This document shows, piece after piece, positions 32,334 to 39,575 of a stretch of 64,000 nt of DNA. The notes below the pieces were generated by a model. The model saw nothing but the letters and a program-made list of their open reading frames with translations. It was not told the origin of the DNA and did not search any database. The stretch is taken from NCBI GenBank assembly GCA_028279825.1, contig JANQNA010000007.1, forward strand, positions 183,877-247,876. Direction: 5' to 3'. Every line of letters begins with the position of its first letter. Position 1 is the first letter of the stretch. The translations under genes were made by a program, and so were the position numbers. Source of the stretch: an archaeon. Its GTDB lineage: Archaea; Aenigmatarchaeota; Aenigmatarchaeia; GW2011-AR5.

Positions 32334-32831
32334 ATGGTTACTGAAGCAGATTTTCAAAGGGCACAATACGATCCTCTGAATAGGAAATCATTTGTTCAAC
32401 AGGTTGCTAGAGGAGAAACCAACTGCCATTTTGATGGAGTTTATTATCAAGCTCTAGTTCATGGAGATGATGTAATGGAAACAATTCCACATCCATCTAC
32501 AAGACATGGACGTAGCGGTTATCCGTCAAAAATCGTTATCTATGATTGTGTATTTGAATTGGATTGGAGTTTAACTGAATTTTTTTGTGCTCTAAGATAT
32601 CATGAAGGTGAGCATGCCAGACAGTTGTTTGAACGACCTGGTTTTTATCTCAATTCTCCTGAAATAGCTGAAGCTGAGGCATATAGAAATGAACTCGTAC
32701 AGATAGCTGAGCTTGGCCTGGATATATCAGATGAGTATGTCAGAAGAACGCTCTCGGCATTGAGGGCACTAGAGGAAGAGATAGGTTCCAGGTTTTTACC
32801 AAAACAAGTATTGGAAAGAATTAGTCCATGA
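32334..32831 (+). CDS. Hypothetical protein with a HEGEH metalloprotease-like motif
   Basis: 165 residues from the ATG at 32334; the longer track ORF runs antisense into aif2a. [36 protein letters not shown] has H-E-x-x-H followed about 22 residues later by Glu-rich helix, as in small gluzincins. No signal peptide. It lies in opposite orientation between rps27e and aif2a, two genes that normally sit side by side, so it looks inserted. The 3' end overlaps rps27e by 11 bp. Confidence 0.6.
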   Translation: MVTEADFQRAQYDPLNRKSFVQQVARGETNCHFDGVYYQALVHGDDVMETIPHPSTRHGRSGYPSKIVIYDCVFELDWSLTEFFCALRYHEGEHARQLFERPGFYLNSPEIAEAEAYRNELVQIAELGLDISDEYVRRTLSALRALEEEIGSRFLPKQVLERISP

Positions 32832-32994
32832 CTTCTTCTACGGAAGTTTTGATGTCTGCCAGACCGCCTTTTGGCTCTGCTAGTACGGTCTCACAAACCA
32901 GACACTTTACAACAGTGGCAGCCTTATTGAATATTATCTGCTCATTCTTGCATTTCTTGCATTTTACCTTCAGGAACTTGCTTTTAGTCTCCAT
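32821..32994 (-). CDS. rps27e: Ribosomal protein S27e
   Basis: 57 residues, not in the ORF track. [44 protein letters not shown] has the S27e zinc ribbon (CxxC...CxxC) and the KFLKVKC and AEP-GG hallmarks. The positive-strand ORF at 32828 is its shadow. It shares a divergent promoter region with rpl7ae. Confidence 0.95.
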   Translation of the reverse strand: METKSKFLKVKCKKCKNEQIIFNKAATVVKCLVCETVLAEPKGGLADIKTSVEEVMD

Positions 32995-33016
32995 TCATAT
33001 CACTACCAAGCAAAAG

Positions 33017-33039
33017 GATAAAAAGGTGTGTTTTTATAC
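33017..33039 (+). promoter_or_regulatory. Divergent TATA elements for rps27e and rpl7ae
   Basis: TTTTTATAC (33031-33039) is 32-40 bases before the rpl7ae ATG. GGATAAAAAG (33017-33026; CTTTTTATCC on the other strand) is 23-32 bases before the rps27e start. Together they form a compact divergent promoter. Confidence 0.45.
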
Positions 33040-33070
33040 TTTTACTGCAACATCTAAAGAGGTGAGATTG

Positions 33071-33379
33071 ATGACAGAAATGAAAGCAGAAGAAATTCTG
33101 GAAATCGTTGAAATCGCAAGAGATACAGGCAAGATAAGGAAAGGCATAAACGAGGCCACTAAAGCAGCTGAACGAGGCGCTGCTAAGGCAATAGTTGTGG
33201 CTGAAGACACTGATCCTCCAGAGGTTATAATGCATCTGGACCCTCTATGCCAGGAAAAAAACGTAAAATTGCTGAAAGTACCAAGCAAAAACGAGCTTGG
33301 GAGAGCAGCCGGTCTTGAGGTATCTTGTGCGGCTATCGCGGTTCTAGAACTTGGAGACGCTGCAAAGAAGATGAAATAA
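33071..33379 (+). CDS. rpl7ae: Ribosomal protein L7Ae / kink-turn binding protein
   Basis: 102 residues from ATG at 33071, with AGGTGAG just upstream. [36 protein letters not shown] is the L7Ae RNA-binding core, and VSCAAIAVL ends it. It binds kink-turns in 23S rRNA, box C/D and H/ACA guide RNAs and RNase P. First of the L7Ae-S28e-L24e cluster. Confidence 0.96.
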   Translation: MTEMKAEEILEIVEIARDTGKIRKGINEATKAAERGAAKAIVVAEDTDPPEVIMHLDPLCQEKNVKLLKVPSKNELGRAAGLEVSCAAIAVLELGDAAKKMK

Positions 33380-33380
33380 A

Positions 33381-33590
33381 ATGGCAGACGACGCAACACC
33401 AGCAGAAGTAATTGCTGTTTTTGGTAGAAGTGGAACTAAAGGCGTAACTTCAGTTAAGTGTAGGGTTACCGATGGAAGGGACAAAGGCAAGATACTTACA
33501 AGGAATGTAATGGGCCCGGTCAGAATGGGCGATGTAATAATGCTTAAGGAAACAGAAATGGAATCATCTGGTTCCTACGGTAGGAGATAA
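33381..33590 (+). CDS. rps28e: Ribosomal protein S28e
   Basis: 69 residues. [57 protein letters not shown] matches S28e over its length. It follows rpl7ae by 1 bp, the standard archaeal order. Confidence 0.97.
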   Translation: MADDATPAEVIAVFGRSGTKGVTSVKCRVTDGRDKGKILTRNVMGPVRMGDVIMLKETEMESSGSYGRR

Positions 33591-33592
33591 TT

Positions 33593-33829
33593 ATGGAAAG
33601 ACACGTAAGTACGGTTCGATTGCCACCTGTTGTAGAAAGTAGATCAGTTGAAGTGGCCGGTCGTACTGTTAACTTCAAGAGATATGGTGATGGTTCTTTT
33701 ACTCATGTTTTTGTGAACCCAAGTGGGAATCGCGAAGCAGGAGTTTCTCGCAAGCCTGGTATAACATTTAATGCGTACGTTAGAGGCGTATCTGCTGACC
33801 TTGAGATATATTTGGGTGCTCAATTATGA
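33593..33829 (+). CDS. Hypothetical protein between S28e and L24e
   Basis: 78 residues. No family recognised. Beta-rich, basic, with RSVEVAGRTVNFKRYGDGSFTHVFVNPSGNREAGVSRKPG. It starts 2 bp after rps28e and overlaps the rpl24e start by 4 bp (ATGA). S28e and L24e are normally adjacent, so this is an insertion into a conserved cluster and should be co-expressed with ribosomal proteins. Confidence 0.6.
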   Translation: MERHVSTVRLPPVVESRSVEVAGRTVNFKRYGDGSFTHVFVNPSGNREAGVSRKPGITFNAYVRGVSADLEIYLGAQL

Positions 33830-33993
33830 AATGTTCGTTTTGTGCTACGCAGGTAGAGAAAGGTACGGGGAAGATGTTTATCCAGACCAACGGCAAGATA
33901 TTCTACTTTTGTTCTAACAAGTGTGAGAAGAATCAGGTGAAATTGAAGAGGGACCCGAGAGACTTCAAGTGGGCACAGCCTGACAAGAAATAA
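33826..33993 (+). CDS. rpl24e: Ribosomal protein L24e
   Basis: 55 residues, too short for the ORF track. MKCSFCATQVEKGTGKMFIQTNGKIFYFCSNKCEKNQVKLKRDPRDFKWA has the CxxC...CxxxC zinc site and the RxPRxxKW ending of L24e. Nucleoside diphosphate kinase, which often follows in archaea, is absent. Confidence 0.96.
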   Translation: MKCSFCATQVEKGTGKMFIQTNGKIFYFCSNKCEKNQVKLKRDPRDFKWAQPDKK

Positions 33994-34012
33994 TTATTGA
34001 TGTTTTATTTCA

Positions 34013-34282
34013 TTATTCCCTTATTCTCCAATACTTTATCTGGCCTAAGAGGAATGTAACGGCAAAGACTATGTAGACAAAAAGGAAGCTAAAATCTGTG
34101 AAGAAGTATCCTATATCTACTAAATCCCCCTGGATCCTCATGTAGAACCCTACTGCAAACAGGCCCAATGGCAACAACACTATCTTTACTAGGTCTAGAC
34201 TTTTCGTGAATTTTCTGAAAAATCTAAGCAGGACTATTGTTGATACCAAAAATACAGTTAGTATTGTCAATAATTCTAACAT
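34013..34282 (-). CDS. Hypothetical three-TM membrane protein
   Basis: 89 residues, almost entirely hydrophobic: LLTILTVFLVSTIVLLRFF, IVLLPLGLFAVGFYM and FFTDFSFLFVYIVFAVTFLL, with basic caps. No family recognised. It converges on rpl24e and shares the very AT-rich 34283-34396 gap with the divergent pentapeptide gene. Confidence 0.6.
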   Translation of the reverse strand: MLELLTILTVFLVSTIVLLRFFRKFTKSLDLVKIVLLPLGLFAVGFYMRIQGDLVDIGYFFTDFSFLFVYIVFAVTFLLGQIKYWRIRE

Positions 34283-34396
34283 AAGATGAAGTGGAGAGAA
34301 AAGTACTTAAACCTATATACTATAATATATATTTTATAATAAATAATATCAGGCAAAAATAAAAAACTTTAAGAGTAGCTTTGACTTATTCTAATT

Positions 34397-35149
34397 ATGT
34401 TTGAACTGCGAAAAACCCCAGTTTCACTTGTAGAGCTGAAGAGGCGTTACGCAGAGGGTGAAAGGGATTTCACAGGCATAGTATGTACCGGTGTTGATTT
34501 TTCCAAAACAGACCTGTCCGGATGCGACTTTACAGGATCAAACCTGAGCTACAATAATTTTAAAAGCGCTAACCTGTCTGACTGTAATTTTACCAATACT
34601 AACCTTAGATGGTCCGGACTTGAAAGAGCAGACCTGAGGAATTCTGACTTTACAAAGGCAGACTGTTCTTACACTTCATTTAACAAGGCAAAGATGGAGG
34701 GCACAATTCTCCATAAAACGGATTTGTCGTACTCTTTTCTTTATGACGTTGACAGGGACAAGCTGGACCTGAAAACGGCTGTCATATATACTGCCGCTTT
34801 TCATCCTTCGGAAGTAACGGAAGAAGGCAAGGCACATGTTGCAGAAGAAATGAAAAAGATGAAAGGAAACATACATTTCGAGACATTTCACAGACTTGAG
34901 TTTATTGTGAAACATGAGTGGGAAATCGCTGGCAAATCCATAAATGTGGAAGACCGAAAAAGTGCCTACGGTGCCACCGAGAGCGGCGAACACGTTAGTT
35001 ACGGTACAGGCGGCGGCGGTGCACATGTTGGATATGGCGCCGGCGGCAGTGGGAATGTAGGCTCATATACCACTTCCAATGAGCCAATATTCGGTACTAT
35101 TGATCCGCTGACAAATGTAAAAAAGAAGAAAAATGCCTATCAGAAGTAA
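34397..35149 (+). CDS. Pentapeptide-repeat protein
   Basis: 250 residues. About residues 25-125 hold roughly 17 tandem A(D/N)LxX-type repeats (for example FSKTDLSGCDFTGSNLSYNN), forming a right-handed quadrilateral helix. A charged helical part and a Gly-rich tail (GTGGGGAHVGYGAGGSG) follow. Some family members mimic DNA and bind topoisomerases, but no such role can be shown here. Ends back-to-back with the CBS gene. Confidence 0.85.
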   Translation: MFELRKTPVSLVELKRRYAEGERDFTGIVCTGVDFSKTDLSGCDFTGSNLSYNNFKSANLSDCNFTNTNLRWSGLERADLRNSDFTKADCSYTSFNKAKMEGTILHKTDLSYSFLYDVDRDKLDLKTAVIYTAAFHPSEVTEEGKAHVAEEMKKMKGNIHFETFHRLEFIVKHEWEIAGKSINVEDRKSAYGATESGEHVSYGTGGGGAHVGYGAGGSGNVGSYTTSNEPIFGTIDPLTNVKKKKNAYQK

Positions 35150-35611
35150 TTACCTGTTCATTTTCTTGATGGCTCTTATTATGTCTATTTTTGATATGAC
35201 ACCGACCAGTTTTCCTTTGTGCGTTACTGGTAAACGATCTATCTCATAACGGCTGATTAATGCTGTGGATTTGTAAAGATCTTCTTCAGAGTCTATAACT
35301 ATCAATGTCTTGTTCAAAAAGTCCCTGACTTTTAGTTTCATGATCCTTTTCACACTTTCTTTGACTTTCTGGTCTTTTGCCTCTATAACGCCAAGTATCA
35401 TTTCAAAGATATTGTCGTCTTCATTGATCTTGTCGTATATGTTCACGGCCCTGATCACGTCTGTCTGCGTGATTATGCCTACTAGACGGTTGTTCTCCAC
35501 AACAGGCAAACCGGATATTTTCTTTTCAGCCAGAATATTGACAACCTTTCCGAGAGAATCAGCAGGTTTTACGGTTATCGGCCGTTTGGTCATTATGTCT
35601 TTCACTTTCAT
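35150..35611 (-). CDS. CBS-domain pair protein
   Basis: 153 residues, two CBS motifs: MTKRPITVKPADSLGKVVNILAEKKISGLPVVENNRLVGIITQTDVI and ...TLIVIDSEEDLYKSTALISRYEIDRLPVTHKGKLVGVISKIDII. Such Bateman modules bind adenine nucleotides and sense energy state. No effector domain is attached. The partner is unknown. Confidence 0.92.
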   Translation of the reverse strand: MKVKDIMTKRPITVKPADSLGKVVNILAEKKISGLPVVENNRLVGIITQTDVIRAVNIYDKINEDDNIFEMILGVIEAKDQKVKESVKRIMKLKVRDFLNKTLIVIDSEEDLYKSTALISRYEIDRLPVTHKGKLVGVISKIDIIRAIKKMNR

Positions 35612-35679
35612 ATTGTTAGTTTTGATGAGGGAGGATAAAAAGCTTAAATGCTTTGAGTTGAACCATATACAGGTGGATA

Positions 35680-35699
35680 GGCGTACTCTGTACGTCAGT
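35680..35699 (+). repeat. GGCGTA-N4-GTACGTCAGT repeat, copy 1
   Basis: 16 of 20 positions are identical to copy 2 at 35781-35800, exactly 101 bp apart, in the leader region of the S13 operon. The spacer is CTCT here. CGTAC-TCT-GTACG forms a small inverted repeat. Confidence 0.5.
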
Positions 35700-35780
35700 C
35701 TATTTCAGTAAGGGTAGGGGAAGGCCAATATTTGGCTACTATTTGCTCCAATGAACCTTACATAAAACGTAGTGATGAAC

Positions 35781-35800
35781 GGCGTAAAAGGTACGTCAGT
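35781..35800 (+). repeat. GGCGTA-N4-GTACGTCAGT repeat, copy 2
   Basis: Second copy with spacer AAAG, 29-48 bases before the rps13 start. The 217-bp gap 35612-35828 holds only these repeats and presumably the operon promoter; no small ORF was found in it. Confidence 0.5.
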
Positions 35801-35828
35801 TTGTCTGTACGACATTCAGGTATTTTGA

Positions 35829-36287
35829 ATGGCGCAAGAGACTAAACGAATAGTCAGGGTAATGACAACTGATATAGACGGACAGCTATCTGTAGAGAGA
35901 GCGCTGCGCAGGATAAAAGGTGTCAGCTTCATGTTCTCAAAATCTGTCTGTACAGCTACACAGACGGACGGTAAAAGGAAAATCGGGGATCTTTCTGAGG
36001 AAGAGGTCAAAACAATAGAAGCATTTATCAAGGATCCAAAACTTCCGGACTGGATGTTAAACAGAAGAAAAGATCCTGAAACCGGCAAAGATCTGCACCT
36101 TTCGATGGCACAGCAGCAGCTGAAGAAGAGAGAGGATATCAACACGTTGAGAAGAATCAGGGCTTATCGCGGTATAAGGCATGAGCTTGGCCAGCCAACA
36201 CGCGGCCAGCGTACACGTTCAACATTCAGAACACAGAAAGCTGTTGGCGTGAGCAAGAAGAAAGCACAACCTGCTAAGAAGAAGTGA
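35829..36287 (+). CDS. rps13: Ribosomal protein S13
   Basis: 152 residues. TKRIVRVMTTDIDGQLSVERALRRIKGV, IKDPKLPDWMLNRRKDPETGKDLHL and YRGIRHELGQPTRGQRTRSTFR are archaeal S13 blocks. It lies at the head of the 30S platform. It opens the S13-S4-S11-RpoD operon; rps4 follows directly. Confidence 0.97.
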   Translation: MAQETKRIVRVMTTDIDGQLSVERALRRIKGVSFMFSKSVCTATQTDGKRKIGDLSEEEVKTIEAFIKDPKLPDWMLNRRKDPETGKDLHLSMAQQQLKKREDINTLRRIRAYRGIRHELGQPTRGQRTRSTFRTQKAVGVSKKKAQPAKKK

Positions 36288-36292
36288 TAGTT

Positions 36293-36832
36293 ATGGGACA
36301 GCCAAAAAGAATCCGAAGAAAATACGACAGACCGAAGAAACCTTACGACAAGGAGAGGATTGACAGGGAAAAGAAGATCATGGAAACATACGGTCTGCGT
36401 AGAAAGAGAGAACTCTGGAGAGCGGAAGGTATTGTTAGGGACTACAGACGCAGAGCCAGGGATCTGCAGGCCCGCGAGGACAAAGAACAGGAAAAGGTAC
36501 TTTTAGAAAAGCTGAATAAGATCGGCATAAAGTGTGAAAAATTAGATGACGTTCTTAACATCGGCGTTGATGATATTCTGCTTAGAAGACTGCAAACAGT
36601 TATCCAGAAGAAGGGCATTGCCAATACCGTCAACCAGGCAAGACAGTTCATAGTTCACGGGCATGTTCTGATAGATGATCGCAAAGTCGTATGGCCAAGT
36701 TTCATAGTTGAGAAGGGTACAGAAGAGAAAATAACTTTGAACCAGACGGTTGCCTCAAAGGTACTCAAAGAGGACACAAAAAGGGCAGAGGAAGCGAGAG
36801 AGTTAGCGGAAAAGAAGGTGAAGAAAGAATGA
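36293..36832 (+). CDS. rps4: Ribosomal protein S4
   Basis: 179 residues from the ATG at 36293 (MGQPKRIRRKYDRPKKPYDKERI); track start is three codons earlier. The S4 RNA-binding domain RRLQTVIQKKGIANTVNQARQFIVHGHVLIDDRKVVWPSFIV is clear. Its last bases AAGAAAGAATGA overlap the start of an inserted orphan rather than leading to S11. Confidence 0.96.
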   Translation: MGQPKRIRRKYDRPKKPYDKERIDREKKIMETYGLRRKRELWRAEGIVRDYRRRARDLQAREDKEQEKVLLEKLNKIGIKCEKLDDVLNIGVDDILLRRLQTVIQKKGIANTVNQARQFIVHGHVLIDDRKVVWPSFIVEKGTEEKITLNQTVASKVLKEDTKRAEEARELAEKKVKKE

Positions 36833-37026
36833 GTGAATTAAGCCAGGAACAGTTACTAGAGAGTTTTGAGTATCATACAATGATGCAACAAAGACATGAA
36901 AGACGAGCAGAAATATTTTCGAAAATACCAGGCTTTAGAAGAGTGGTTGTACCGTATGAAAATATGATGATCAGGTATCATGCTGAAATGCGTCGTGGCG
37001 CAGATGAAATGATGGGTGGTTATTGA
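36829..37026 (+). CDS. Small His/Met-rich helical orphan (paralog of the next gene)
   Basis: 65 residues, ATGA overlap with rps4. Predicted all-helical: YHTMMQQRHERRAEIF, a short Pro/Val linker, then YENMMIRYHAEMRRGADEMM. The first motif aligns without gaps with [16 protein letters not shown] of the 152-residue neighbour (Y-H-x6-H-x2-R-A-x3-aromatic), and the second with its C-terminus, so the two are paralogs. No family recognised. Embedded between two genes whose adjacency is nearly universal in archaea. Confidence 0.6.
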   Translation: MSELSQEQLLESFEYHTMMQQRHERRAEIFSKIPGFRRVVVPYENMMIRYHAEMRRGADEMMGGY

Positions 37027-37027
37027 T

Positions 37028-37063
37028 ATGCCTAAAGAAAAATGGGAAGTGAAGAGAGAATGA
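37028..37063 (+). other. Stub ORF: duplicated rps11 head joined to an rps4-like tail
   Basis: [11 protein letters not shown]. The first 19 bases, ATGCCTAAAGAAAAATGGG, are identical to the true rps11 start at 37524. The rest, GAAGTGAAGAGAGAATGA, resembles the rps4 end (GAAGGTGAAGAAAGAATGA), which likewise runs into an orphan start by ATGA. This is the junction expected from tandem duplication of an rps4-tail/orphan/rps11-head segment. Confidence 0.65.
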
Positions 37064-37518
37064 ACCAAATTGCATATATTAGACATACTGACAGAGCGTT
37101 TGGGCACCAAGACCGTCGCAAAAATCTTGAAAGTGGAAAAATCAGAGTTCCTTATTTTACTGGCGCGAGATGGACTTGGAATAGATTATGGGAAGGCTAT
37201 CATAGTGTCATGATGCTACACGGAGGTTTTCATGCTCACGATGCATATACTTCGAAAGCGGATAGGAAAAGTGAAAGGAGAAGAAAGGTATCTTCGGCAA
37301 ATCTTCATGCTAAAAGGGCAAAGGAGCTTAAAGGAAAAAATCCTGAGGGTTATCATAATAACAAAAAAATGGAACACAAGGAAAGAGCATTGTTGTGGAG
37401 GGATGACGCGATTCAGAGACCAGCCTTTACACCGTCCTGGTTTCATCGGATTGGTATAATGTATAACAAACAAATGGCACAGCATCATGCTAGAGCTGAA
37501 ATGTTAGGAGATCGGTGA
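37060..37518 (+). CDS. Larger His/Met-rich helical orphan
   Basis: 152 residues from ATG at 37060 ([15 protein letters not shown]), overlapping the stub stop. Basic, rich in His, Met and Arg. Helical motifs recur: [49 protein letters not shown] and [17 protein letters not shown]. The last two match the 65-residue neighbour. No membrane or export signal. Clustered His and Met could bind metal or, with the basic charge, RNA; neither is shown. The stop lies 5 bp before rps11. Confidence 0.6.
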   Translation: MNQIAYIRHTDRAFGHQDRRKNLESGKIRVPYFTGARWTWNRLWEGYHSVMMLHGGFHAHDAYTSKADRKSERRRKVSSANLHAKRAKELKGKNPEGYHNNKKMEHKERALLWRDDAIQRPAFTPSWFHRIGIMYNKQMAQHHARAEMLGDR

Positions 37519-37523
37519 ACAAG

Positions 37524-37913
37524 ATGCCTAAAGAAAAATGGGGAATAGCGCATATATTTTCATCTGTGAACAATACGATAGTTCATATCACAGATGTTAC
37601 AGGTGCCGAAACAATAGCGGTCTGTTCAGGCGGGCAAGTGTCTGACAAGGACATGAACAAGGGAAAACCTTTCACGGCGATGAAGGCTGCGAGAAAGGCG
37701 GCTGAAAAGGCATCAGCTGTCGGAATTACAAATCTTCATATTAGAATTCGTGCACCCGGAGGCATTAAAGCAAAGATACCCGGACAAGGGGCTCAGCCTG
37801 CGATAAGAGCTCTGGCTAGAGCAGGATTCAGGATCGGTCAGATTGAAGATGTAACACCAATACCACACGACACGTGCAGAAAGAAAGGTGGTAGAAGAGG
37901 TAGGAGGGTTTAG
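37524..37913 (+). CDS. rps11: Ribosomal protein S11
   Basis: 129 residues from ATG at 37524 ([37 protein letters not shown]). [34 protein letters not shown] and [17 protein letters not shown] complete the family pattern. The 3 upstream track codons belong to the junction with the inserted orphan. Confidence 0.97.
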   Translation: MPKEKWGIAHIFSSVNNTIVHITDVTGAETIAVCSGGQVSDKDMNKGKPFTAMKAARKAAEKASAVGITNLHIRIRAPGGIKAKIPGQGAQPAIRALARAGFRIGQIEDVTPIPHDTCRKKGGRRGRRV

Positions 37914-37914
37914 T

Positions 37915-38679
37915 ATGGATGTGAAAATATTGGAAAAAACGGAAAATAGAGTAAAATTTATTCTTGAAAAATCAAACCCAGCTTTCGCTAACGCGTTCAG
38001 AAGGCTGATGAAAGCGGAAATACCAACTATGTCTATTGAATATGTAGACTTTGAGGAAAACACATCAGGCATGTTTGACGAGCTTATTGCCCACCGCCTG
38101 GGTCTTGTACCCCTGGTCTTTGACAAAAGCTTCTATGAGCTGAAGTCAAAATCAAAGAGTGCAACAAAGACGGAAGTAACACTTGTACTGGAGAAGGAAG
38201 GGCCATGCGTGGTCAAGGCCGGTGACATGAAGTCTACAGATGACAAGGTCTACCCGGCTGAAAAAGATATTCCTATAATCGAGCTGCTGGAAGGACAGAG
38301 GCTGAAATTTGAGGCTGTTGCACAGCTTGGATTTGGTATAGATCATATAAAGTGGCAGGCAGCCAACGTTGGTTACAGATATAAGCCAAGCGTAAAGACA
38401 AGCGGCGCTGATCCAAAGGTGGTCGACATTTGTCCTACGGATGTGTTTGAGAAGAAAGACGGAAAGGCAAGAGTGAAATCAGAAGACAAGTGCATACTTT
38501 GTATGAGATGTACAGAGGTCGGAAGCGGAGTGACCGTGACTGCGGACGATACAAGCTTCATATTTGATGTTGAATCTGTATCCGGCCTAACGGCCTCGGA
38601 AGTTTTGTCAGTTGCCCTGGATACACTGGAAGAAAGGGCAAAGGAGTTAGGTGAAAGCGTAAAGAAAACCGTCAAGTGA
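37915..38679 (+). CDS. rpoD: RNA polymerase subunit D (Rpb3/alpha-like) with Fe-S domain
   Basis: 254 residues from ATG at 37915, one base after the rps11 stop. The alpha-like dimer domain (NAFRRLMKAEIPTMSIEYVDFEENTSGMFDELIAHRLGLVPL) surrounds a ferredoxin-like insert with DICPTDVF and KCILCMRCTEVG, giving four cysteines for an iron-sulfur cluster as in some archaeal RpoD proteins. It pairs with subunit L to seed polymerase assembly. Confidence 0.96.
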   Translation: MDVKILEKTENRVKFILEKSNPAFANAFRRLMKAEIPTMSIEYVDFEENTSGMFDELIAHRLGLVPLVFDKSFYELKSKSKSATKTEVTLVLEKEGPCVVKAGDMKSTDDKVYPAEKDIPIIELLEGQRLKFEAVAQLGFGIDHIKWQAANVGYRYKPSVKTSGADPKVVDICPTDVFEKKDGKARVKSEDKCILCMRCTEVGSGVTVTADDTSFIFDVESVSGLTASEVLSVALDTLEERAKELGESVKKTVK

Positions 38680-38688
38680 TATTTAAAA
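38679..38688 (+). promoter_or_regulatory. TATA-like element for tRNA-Leu
   Basis: ATATTTAAAA lies 24-33 bases before the mature tRNA 5' end, starting at the last base of rpoD. Suggests the tRNA has its own promoter inside the operon. Confidence 0.45.
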
Positions 38689-38711
38689 CTTGAAGCCAAA
38701 CCATTGATCAG

Positions 38712-38838
38712 GCGGGGATACCCAAGTCTGGTCAAAGGGGCAGGACTTAAGACACCTTTTTGGGAAAAAGCTGTACCAAAAACGTGACGGAAATCCTGTG
38801 GCTTAGTGCCTGCGAGGGTTCAAATCCCTTTCCCCGCA
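38712..38838 (+). tRNA. tRNA-Leu(TAA) with canonical-site intron
   Basis: Acceptor GCGGGGA pairs with TCCCCGC (38831-38837), discriminator A, no encoded CCA. D-arm CCC...GGG contains GGTCAAA. Anticodon stem CAGGA/TCCTG encloses CTTAAG then an intron then A, giving anticodon TAA. A long variable arm (TGGCTTAGTGCCTGC) and T-arm GAGGG-TTCAAAT-CCCTT fit leucine. Lies between rpoD and rpl18e in the ribosomal operon. Confidence 0.93.
38752..38792 (+). other. tRNA-Leu intron (position 37/38)
   Basis: About 41 nt; the end bases are ambiguous by one because A occurs at both junctions. Inner helix CAC-C-TTTTTGG pairs with CCAAAAA-C-GTG. The 4-bp central helix predicted by the usual geometry (CTTA against ACGG) forms only about two pairs, so this is a relaxed splice motif. 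Confidence 0.7.
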
Positions 38839-38859
38839 CTATATTATAGACCAGAGTGA

Positions 38860-39186
38860 ATGAATATGAAACCAACAGGACCAAACGAGAATGTAAAAAA
38901 ACTGATAGAGAAATTCAGAAAGGAAAAACGCCTAGTCTTAGCCAAGCATTTAGCTAAGCCTGCAAGAAGCAAAAGTCCTGTGAATGTTACAAAGATAGAC
39001 AAGATGTGCAAAGAGAATGACATAGCTGCAGTGCCTGGAAAAGTGTTAGGATCGGGGGAAATAAAGAAACCGGTAAATGTTTACGCATTGAATTTTTCCA
39101 AGGAAGCAGAGAACAAAATAAAAGCGGCCGGAGGGAAATGTGCATCTTTGGAAAGTCTTGACAAAAAAGCGAGGATCATTATATGA
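38860..39186 (+). CDS. rpl18e: Ribosomal protein L18e
   Basis: 108 residues (106 if started at the ATG at 38866). KRLVLAKHLAKPARSKSPVNVTKIDKMCKENDIAAVPGKVLGSGEIKKPVNVYALNFSKEAENKIKAAGGKC follows L18e. Overlaps rpl13 by 4 bp (ATGA). The family usually has about 115-120 residues, so it is slightly short. Confidence 0.95.
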   Translation: MNMKPTGPNENVKKLIEKFRKEKRLVLAKHLAKPARSKSPVNVTKIDKMCKENDIAAVPGKVLGSGEIKKPVNVYALNFSKEAENKIKAAGGKCASLESLDKKARIII

Positions 39187-39575
39187 TTGTAGACGGAAAG
39201 AATGCGGTACTTGGAAGACTGGCTGTAAATACTGCAAAGAAGCTTATGGCCGGGGAAGAAGTTCACATATACAACGCAGAGAAAGTGATAATTACAGGAA
39301 GGCCAATAGAGATAAAGAAGAAGTATCTTGAGAGAAGGGCGCGGGGTTCACCGCATCACGGACCGTTCTTCCCAAGAATGCCAAACTTGATAGTCAGAAG
39401 GACAATAAGAGGCATGCTGCCATATAAAACAAATAAAGGGCGGACAGCTTTCAAGAAGTTACGCGTATACAACGGTCCGCCTAAAGAGAAGGCGGAAAGC
39501 GTTGCTACGAAACAGATAAGAAGCAAGTTCATAACAGTCGGCGAGGTAGCAAAGACATTAGGGTGGAGTGGATGA
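39183..39575 (+). CDS. rpl13: Ribosomal protein L13
   Basis: 130 residues. MIVDGKNAVLGRLAVNTAKKLMAGEEVHIYNAEKVIITGRP, RRARGSPHHGPFFPRMPNLIVRRTIRGMLPYKTNKGRTAFKKLRVYNGPP are archaeal L13 hallmarks. Both ends overlap neighbours by 4 bp, giving tight translational coupling. Confidence 0.97.
   Translation: MIVDGKNAVLGRLAVNTAKKLMAGEEVHIYNAEKVIITGRPIEIKKKYLERRARGSPHHGPFFPRMPNLIVRRTIRGMLPYKTNKGRTAFKKLRVYNGPPKEKAESVATKQIRSKFITVGEVAKTLGWSG

Noticed and set aside
32828-33379. Track ORF starting MTSSTEV as an extended L7Ae
   Set aside because: Its first 80 codons are antisense to rps27e and the divergent promoter; L7Ae starts at 33071.
34283-34396. AT-rich gap as a replication origin
   Set aside because: It is 114 bp, lacks visible repeated origin boxes and is not beside orc1/cdc6; it looks like a divergent promoter.
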